Of a stretch of DNA of 19,944 bases, positions 15,271-19,944 are shown piece by piece; positions within the stretch are counted from its first letter, which is position 1, and the number at the start of each line of letters is the position of its first letter. The stretch is from contig DJQL01000090.1 of NCBI GenBank assembly GCA_002437565.1, forward strand, positions 22,213-42,156. The letters are read 5' to 3'. This DNA is from Prevotella sp. UBA6387 (GTDB taxonomy: Bacteria; Bacteroidota; Bacteroidia; Bacteroidales; Bacteroidaceae). A model generated the notes under the pieces. That model made no database searches. It saw only the letters and a list, made by a program, of their open reading frames with translations, and was not told the origin of the DNA. A program made the translations under genes and the position numbers.

Positions 15271-16611
15271 ATGAAAGCAACCGAAGTAGTAGCCAAACTG
15301 CAACAACAGTTCCCCAACCAGCCTGAATACATACAGGCTGTGAGCCAGGTGCTCGGCACCATCGAAGAAGAATACAACAAGCATCCTGAATTTGAAAAGG
15401 CCAATCTCATAGAACGCCTATGCATTCCTGATCGCATAATCCAATTCCGCGTCAACTGGATTGACGACAAGGGCAACGTGAGAACCAATATGGGATATCG
15501 TGTACAGCACAACAACGCAATTGGCCCCTACAAAGGTGGTCTGCGCTTCCACTCATCTGTAAACGTGAGCATATTGAAGTTTCTCGCTTTCGAGCAGGTG
15601 TTCAAGAACTCACTCACTACCCTGCCGATGGGTGGCGCCAAGGGTGGTTCCGACTTCTCACCACGCGGCAAGTCGAATGGCGAGGTCATGCGCTTCTGTC
15701 AGGCATTCATGCGCGAGCTGTGGAACTACATTGGCCCAAACGTTGACGTACCCGCTGGCGACATTGGCGTAGGTGGTCGTGAGGTTGGCTACATGTTTGG
15801 CCAATACAAGGCTCTCACCCACCAGTTTGTCGGCATTCTCACTGGCAAGGGACAAGAGTTTGGTGGCTCACTCATCCGCCCAGAGGCAACAGGTTATGGC
15901 AACGTCTACTTCCTTGAGAATATGCTCAAGACCCGTGACATAGACCTCGCAGGTAAGACAGTGCTTGTGTCGGGTGCCGGAAACGTGGCTCAATACACCA
16001 TCGAGAAGCTCATCCAGCTTGGCGCCAAACCATTGACCTGTTCCGACTCCGACGGATTCGTCTACGACCCGGACGGCATAGACGCCGACAAGCTCGCCTA
16101 TATCATGGAGCTGAAAAACATTGAGAGAGGCCGCATCAAGGAGTATGCAGAAGAATATCCCAACGCACAATACTTTCCCGGCCAACGTCCTTGGGGCATC
16201 AAGGCTGACATCGCCACTCCATGCGCTACGCAGAACGAAATCAACGGCGAGGACGCACAGAAGCTCATCGACAACGGAGTGATAGCCGTGAGCGAGGGAG
16301 CAAACATGCCATCTACACCTGAGGCCGTGAAGATTTTCCAAGACAACAAGATACTCTACTGCCCAGGAAAGGCAAGCAACGCCGGCGGCGTGGCAGTGTC
16401 GGGCCTGGAGATGAGCCAAAACTCAGAGAGGCTGCACTGGACTCGCGAGGAGGTTGACAACTATCTCCACCGCATCATGAACGACATACACGAGAACTGC
16501 GTGAAGTATGGTACTCAAGCAGATGGATACATCAACTACGTAAAGGGAGCCAACGTAGCCGGATTCCTCAAGGTCGCCAAGGCCATCATGGCACAAGGCG
16601 TAGGCATGTAA
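15271..16611 (+). CDS. gdhA: NADP-specific glutamate dehydrogenase
   Basis: 446 residues, the normal size of the hexameric ~50-kDa class. It interconverts 2-oxoglutarate plus ammonia and glutamate, and in the biosynthetic direction supplies the glutamate that SerC and other transaminases use. Substrate binding: YKGGLRFH (87-94). Catalytic Lys in LPMGGAKGG (Lys124). Catalytic Asp in DVPAGDIGVGG (Asp164). The Rossmann fold begins GKTVLVSGAGNVA and the next strand ends SDSDG, without an acidic residue at its end that would demand NAD, so NADP preference is likely. GKASNAGGVAVSGLEMSQNS near the C-terminus is also diagnostic. It has its own promoter and ends at a perfect hairpin, so it is probably a single-gene transcript. 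Codon use is cleaner and GC-richer than in its left neighbours, as in a highly expressed gene. Confidence 0.97.
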   Translation: MKATEVVAKLQQQFPNQPEYIQAVSQVLGTIEEEYNKHPEFEKANLIERLCIPDRIIQFRVNWIDDKGNVRTNMGYRVQHNNAIGPYKGGLRFHSSVNVSILKFLAFEQVFKNSLTTLPMGGAKGGSDFSPRGKSNGEVMRFCQAFMRELWNYIGPNVDVPAGDIGVGGREVGYMFGQYKALTHQFVGILTGKGQEFGGSLIRPEATGYGNVYFLENMLKTRDIDLAGKTVLVSGAGNVAQYTIEKLIQLGAKPLTCSDSDGFVYDPDGIDADKLAYIMELKNIERGRIKEYAEEYPNAQYFPGQRPWGIKADIATPCATQNEINGEDAQKLIDNGVIAVSEGANMPSTPEAVKIFQDNKILYCPGKASNAGGVAVSGLEMSQNSERLHWTREEVDNYLHRIMNDIHENCVKYGTQADGYINYVKGANVAGFLKVAKAIMAQGVGM

Positions 16612-16629
16612 ATCAAATCACTATCCATA

Positions 16630-16667
16630 AACAAAGGGCGTGTCAAAACGTTGACACGCCCTTTGTT
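16630..16667. terminator. Bidirectional terminator between gdhA and the FAD oxidoreductase gene
   Basis: A perfect 17-bp inverted repeat (16630-16646 with 16651-16667) closes on the 4-nt loop AACG. The stem core is AAGGGCGTGTCAA. T-rich sequence follows on the plus strand (GTTTCTTTT just after the arm). It lies 18 bp after the gdhA stop and 37 bp from the stop of the converging gene, so it can serve both. Confidence 0.9.
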
Positions 16668-16704
16668 GTTTCTTTTCGAATTCTCGTATACCATGCAGGA
16701 CGCA

Positions 16705-18324
16705 TTAGCGCCACGCGTTTTTCATATATTCGGCACAAGCCTCAGCGCACCTCTCGCCATCGACACCCGCCGAGACAATGCCACCGGCGTAGCCAGCGCC
16801 CTCACCGCAAGGAAAAAGGCCGGCAATGCGAACATGCTGCAACGTCTCCCTGTCGCGAAGGATACGCACGGGCGATGACGTACGAGTCTCCACGGCAATC
16901 AGCACGGCCTCGTTGGTCAAAAAGCCATGGGCACGCTTGCCAAAGGCCTTGAAACTTTCTTGAAGACGCTTGGATATAAACGATGGGAGCCAGAAATGAA
17001 GCGGACTGCTTATCAAGCCTGGCGCATAACTGCTCTTAGGCAAGTCGTAACTCAGATGGTTGTTGACAAAGTCTGCCATGCGCTGAGCCGGAGCCGTTTG
17101 CCGCATATTGCCCTGTTGCCAGCACATTTTCTCCAACCTTTCCTGAAAATCCATCACGCCAAGCACCCCAGACGGCAAATCGTTGTTTTTCAAAGAAGAG
17201 TCATCTTCCACATCCTCTGGCCTAATCTCCACCACCATACCACTGTTTGACCACTGTGTGCCACGATTGCTTGGCGACATGCCATTGACCACGATCTGCT
17301 CTGGCCCAGTGGCAGCCGGGATAACAAAACCTCCAGGGCACATACAGAAAGAATACACGCCTCTACCGTCAACCTGCGTAACAAAAGAATACTCTGCCGC
17401 AGGCAAGTATTTTCCACGACCTTCCTTGTTGTGGTATTGAATACGGTCGATGACTTGCGAAGGATGCTCCAAGCGCACGCCAACGGCAATACCCTTGGCT
17501 TCCATGTCTACATTGATGCTTGCGAGGTATCTATAAACATCTCTTGCGCTATGGCCTGTGGCCAAAATGACCGGGCCACGAAACTCTCGTTCCTCACCCG
17601 ATACTAAATCTACAGCTTTTACGCCAACGACCCGTTCCTCGTTGTCGGACTGCCTGTCGATGACAAGAGACGTCATCTTTGTCTGGAAGTGAACTTCTCC
17701 CCCACTCTTTATTATCTGCAAGCGCATGTTCTCTATCACGCGCGGCAGCTTGTCGGTGCCGATATGTGGATGAGCATCGGCAAGAATTGCCGTTGACGCT
17801 CCATGCTGGCAAAACACGTTCAATATCTTTTCCGTGTTGCCACGCTTATGGCTCCGCGTATAGAGCTTGCCGTCACTGTAAGCTCCAGCTCCGCCTTCCC
17901 CAAAACAATAGTTGCTCTCCGAGTCAACCTCCTGTGTTTTCGTGATAAGAGCCATGTCTTTCTTACGCTCTCTCACGTCCTTTCCCCTTTCTATGATAAC
18001 AGGACGCAAACCAAGCTCTATCAATCTGAGTGAAGCGAAAAGTCCGCCAGGCCCCTCTCCCACGACGATTACTTCGGGTCGGTCGCCTACATAAGGATAC
18101 TCTGTATGCAGATACTCATCATCTTGTGGAGTTTCGTTGATGTAAACCCTAACTTTCAAGTTAACGAAAATATTGCGCTGGCGAGCGTCAATACTACGCT
18201 TCAGCACGCGAACATGGTTAACAGTACGCACGTCAAATCCCTTCTCCTGCGACAACCATGCCTTGATGCCCTGCTCCGACGATGCCACCTGTGGCGATAC
18301 CCTAAGCTGATATTCTTCTATCAT
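16705..18324 (-). CDS. FAD-dependent oxidoreductase of the COG2509 type
   Basis: 539 residues. An N-terminal ~80-residue domain rich in basic residues precedes a dinucleotide fold: VIVVGEGPGGLFAS (85-98) ends in Glu112 (VIIERG), the ribose-binding acid for FAD. Next comes SNYCFGEGGAGAYSDGKLYTR (~136-156), highly characteristic of this family, and ILATGHSARD as the second nucleotide segment. The C-terminal GLFPCGEGAGYAGGI (502-516) closes over FAD. No signal peptide or membrane segment is present, so it should be cytosolic. Members are called uncharacterised FAD-dependent dehydrogenases and the substrate is unknown. It converges on gdhA and diverges from thrA. A -7 box (TAATTTTG, minus strand, 18387-18394) about 60 bp upstream suggests its own promoter. 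Confidence 0.88.
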   Translation of the reverse strand: MIEEYQLRVSPQVASSEQGIKAWLSQEKGFDVRTVNHVRVLKRSIDARQRNIFVNLKVRVYINETPQDDEYLHTEYPYVGDRPEVIVVGEGPGGLFASLRLIELGLRPVIIERGKDVRERKKDMALITKTQEVDSESNYCFGEGGAGAYSDGKLYTRSHKRGNTEKILNVFCQHGASTAILADAHPHIGTDKLPRVIENMRLQIIKSGGEVHFQTKMTSLVIDRQSDNEERVVGVKAVDLVSGEEREFRGPVILATGHSARDVYRYLASINVDMEAKGIAVGVRLEHPSQVIDRIQYHNKEGRGKYLPAAEYSFVTQVDGRGVYSFCMCPGGFVIPAATGPEQIVVNGMSPSNRGTQWSNSGMVVEIRPEDVEDDSSLKNNDLPSGVLGVMDFQERLEKMCWQQGNMRQTAPAQRMADFVNNHLSYDLPKSSYAPGLISSPLHFWLPSFISKRLQESFKAFGKRAHGFLTNEAVLIAVETRTSSPVRILRDRETLQHVRIAGLFPCGEGAGYAGGIVSAGVDGERCAEACAEYMKNAWR

Positions 18325-18386
18325 TTATGCAATTTCCTATTATGGTTGTAAAAGCAATATATTATTATACCATTGCCTTTTGATTG

Positions 18387-18394
18387 CAAAATTA
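18387..18394 (-). promoter_or_regulatory. Candidate -7 box for the FAD oxidoreductase gene
   Basis: The minus strand reads TAATTTTG followed by CAATC, the same ten-plus bases as at the dxs-like promoter. A matching -33 TTTG is not seen at the right distance. The start would be near 18380, giving a leader of about 55 nt. Confidence 0.45.
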
Positions 18395-18443
18395 AACAAA
18401 TGAAATCGATTTACGCTACATCTTGAACAATTTTATTGATTTC

Positions 18444-18475
18444 TTTGTCAAAAAGACAAAACATTATTAACTTTG
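18444..18475 (+). promoter_or_regulatory. Promoter of thrA (TTTG-N20-TAACTTTG)
   Basis: TTTG at 18444-18447 and TAACTTTG at 18468-18475 are spaced by 20 bp, a full consensus match. Transcription would begin near 18482, giving a leader of about 66 nt before the thrA ATG. Confidence 0.7.
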
Positions 18476-18486
18476 CAAGCAAGTAC

Positions 18487-18517
18487 AGCTATTAGCCCTT
18501 ACGTATCGGGAATGGCT
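18487..18517 (+). promoter_or_regulatory. Hairpin in the thrA 5' leader
   Basis: AGCTATT (18487-18493) pairs with AATGGCT (18511-18517) through one G-U. After a 2-nt AG bulge, CCC pairs with GGG (18496-18498 with 18508-18510), giving 10 bp and a 9-nt loop. It begins about 5 nt after the predicted start and stops 30 nt before the ATG. No T-run follows, so it is not a terminator. It might stabilise the mRNA or bind a regulator. Confidence 0.35.
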
Positions 18518-18547
18518 GCGCAATAACCAACAAAACTCATTTAAACA

Positions 18548-19944
18548 ATGAAAGTACTAAAATTCGGCGGGACATCGGTAGGTTCCGTAAAAAGCATCCT
18601 GAGTCTGAAACGTATCGTAGAGAAAGAAGCGCGCAGACAACCCATTGTCGTTGTCGTAAGCGCATTAGGCGGCATCACCGACATGCTCATCTCAACATCA
18701 CGTCTTGCACAAGAAGGCAAGGAAGAGTGGAAGGAACAATTTGAGCAGATGGTTGACCGCCATCACAAGATGATAGACACCATCATCACCGATACGAACG
18801 ACAGGGAGACGCTTTTCAACAAAGTAGACTCACTGTTCGAACAATTACACTCCATCTATTTCGGAGTGTACCTCATACATGACCTAAGCAAGAAGACCCT
18901 CGACGCCATCGTGAGCTATGGGGAACGATTGAGCTCCAACATAGTATCGACCCTGGTAAAAGGCTCGCGCTGGATGGACTCCCGCGACTTCATAAAGACC
19001 ACGACATCCCCCAACGGCAAGATTATTCTCGACACCGACTTGACCAACCACCTGGTGAAAAAGGCTTTCGCCGACTTGCCACGCGTCAGCCTTGTGCCTG
19101 GCTTCATCTCATCAGACAAGGACTCCGGAGAGACCACAAACCTCGGACGTGGAGGCTCCGACTATACCGCGGCAATAATCGCGGCTGACCTCGACGCCGA
19201 GATTCTTGAGATATGGACAGACGTGGATGGTTTCATGACAGCCGACCCAAGGGTCATAAAAACCGCCTATACCATAGACGAGTTGAGCTACGTGGAGGCC
19301 ATGGAGCTATGCAACTTCGGAGCTAAAGTGGTATATCCACCCACTATATATCCTGTGCGCATAAAGAACATCCCGATAAGGGTCAAAAACACATTTAACC
19401 CAGACGCGTCAGGAACCATCATAAAAGACAAAATCGACAACGACCACAAGCCTATAAAAGGCATTTCCAGCATCAAGAACACATCACTCATCACCGTCTC
19501 CGGCCTTGCCATGGTCGGTGTGATAGGTGTCAACAGACGTATCTTCACGGCACTTGCCAACAACGGTATTTCGGTGTTCATGGTGTCGCAAGCCTCTTCG
19601 GAGAACTCCACGTCAATAGGCGTTCGCGACGAGGATTCAGCCGAGGCCGCAAGGGTGCTCAACAACGAATTCGCCGCCGAGATAGAAGATGGGGCTATGT
19701 TCCCAATGCACGTGGAAAGCAAACTCGCCACGGTGGCCATCGTGGGTGAAAACATGAAACATGCGGCAGGAATAGCCGGAAAGCTATTTGGCACGCTTGG
19801 CCGAAGTGGAATCTCGGTAATAGCTTGCGCACAAGGAGCCTCTGAAACCAACATCTCATTCGTGGTGCGCGGGGCAGAACTGAGGAAGACGATGAACGTT
19901 CTTCACGACTCGTTTTTCCTCTCGGAATACAAAGTGCTCAACCT
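18548..19944 (+). CDS. thrA: Bifunctional aspartokinase/homoserine dehydrogenase, 3' end beyond the window
   Basis: 465 residues are visible and the frame is open at the right edge. Aspartokinase phosphorylates aspartate, the first step toward threonine, methionine and lysine. The kinase starts with MKVLKFGGTSVGS (ATP site), then VVVVSALGGITD (~36-47), SYGERLSS (substrate site), GRGGSDYTAA and WTDVDGFMTADPR. Two ACT-type regulatory segments follow, beginning near ITVSGLAMVGV and ATVAIVGENMKH, which suggest end-product control. The last residues, LHDSFFLSEYKVLN, match the linker that in Bacteroidetes ThrA leads into homoserine dehydrogenase, so a ~810-residue fusion is expected; the dehydrogenase itself is not in view. 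A good promoter and a leader hairpin precede it. A monofunctional aspartokinase is the alternative but would normally end about here without this linker. Confidence 0.9.
   Translation, partial: MKVLKFGGTSVGSVKSILSLKRIVEKEARRQPIVVVVSALGGITDMLISTSRLAQEGKEEWKEQFEQMVDRHHKMIDTIITDTNDRETLFNKVDSLFEQLHSIYFGVYLIHDLSKKTLDAIVSYGERLSSNIVSTLVKGSRWMDSRDFIKTTTSPNGKIILDTDLTNHLVKKAFADLPRVSLVPGFISSDKDSGETTNLGRGGSDYTAAIIAADLDAEILEIWTDVDGFMTADPRVIKTAYTIDELSYVEAMELCNFGAKVVYPPTIYPVRIKNIPIRVKNTFNPDASGTIIKDKIDNDHKPIKGISSIKNTSLITVSGLAMVGVIGVNRRIFTALANNGISVFMVSQASSENSTSIGVRDEDSAEAARVLNNEFAAEIEDGAMFPMHVESKLATVAIVGENMKHAAGIAGKLFGTLGRSGISVIACAQGASETNISFVVRGAELRKTMNVLHDSFFLSEYKVLN

Noticed and set aside
15868..16419. 183-codon open frame antisense to gdhA
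   Set aside because: It is a shadow of a strongly conserved gene with biased codons, with no independent signals.
18476..18547. Threonine-type attenuator
   Set aside because: There is no Thr/Ile-rich leader peptide and no T-run after the hairpin.
19288..19854. 188-codon open frame antisense to thrA
   Set aside because: It lies wholly opposite a clearly conserved aspartokinase, has no promoter or ribosome site, and its Ser/Pro/Leu-rich product matches nothing I recognise.

Overview
The window looks like a Bacteroidales chromosome, most likely Prevotella or a close relative (genus inferred from recalled protein flavour, not a search). Three things support this. Several promoters fit the Bacteroidetes pattern TTTG-N20-TAnnTTTG. 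The gene order serC-serA-DUF1015 is typical of the order. ThrA is of the bifunctional Bacteroidetes type. All genes are ordinary chromosomal genes; I see no insertion sequence, prophage, CRISPR array, tRNA or rRNA.

Layout, left to right. (1) The 3' nine-tenths of clpB (+), closed by a strong hairpin terminator. (2) A short intergenic space with three tandem 22-bp repeats and an inverted copy. (3) A leftward cluster read as dxs-like gene, then an exported carboxymuconolactone decarboxylase-like/cupin protein, then an AraC-family regulator. (4) A divergently placed DbpA-type DEAD-box helicase (+). (5) A rightward run from a good promoter: serC, short-type serA, DUF1015, a YigZ/IMPACT protein and a CaCA-type Na+/Ca2+ antiporter. 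(6) A leftward pair, mannose-1-phosphate guanylyltransferase then a family-2 glycosyltransferase, meeting the antiporter tail to tail with 9 bp between stops. (7) gdhA (+), facing a COG2509-type FAD oxidoreductase (-) across a perfect 17-bp hairpin. (8) thrA (+), bifunctional aspartokinase/homoserine dehydrogenase, cut by the right edge.

Functionally the right two-thirds is weighted to nitrogen and amino-acid metabolism. GdhA makes glutamate. SerC uses glutamate to aminate the product of SerA. ThrA starts the aspartate family. ManC supplies GDP-mannose, probably for a glycan to which the neighbouring glycosyltransferase may contribute. The left third holds protein quality control (ClpB) and the least understood cluster.

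The items most worth a second look are the Dxs-like enzyme, which keeps the thiamine diphosphate motifs but lacks an Arg and an Asp of the canonical DXS active site; its pairing with a secreted CMD-cupin protein and an AraC regulator; the SerA whose catalytic His is a Lys; and DUF1015 embedded in a serine operon with no phosphatase. I do not see a wholly new defence or mobile system here.
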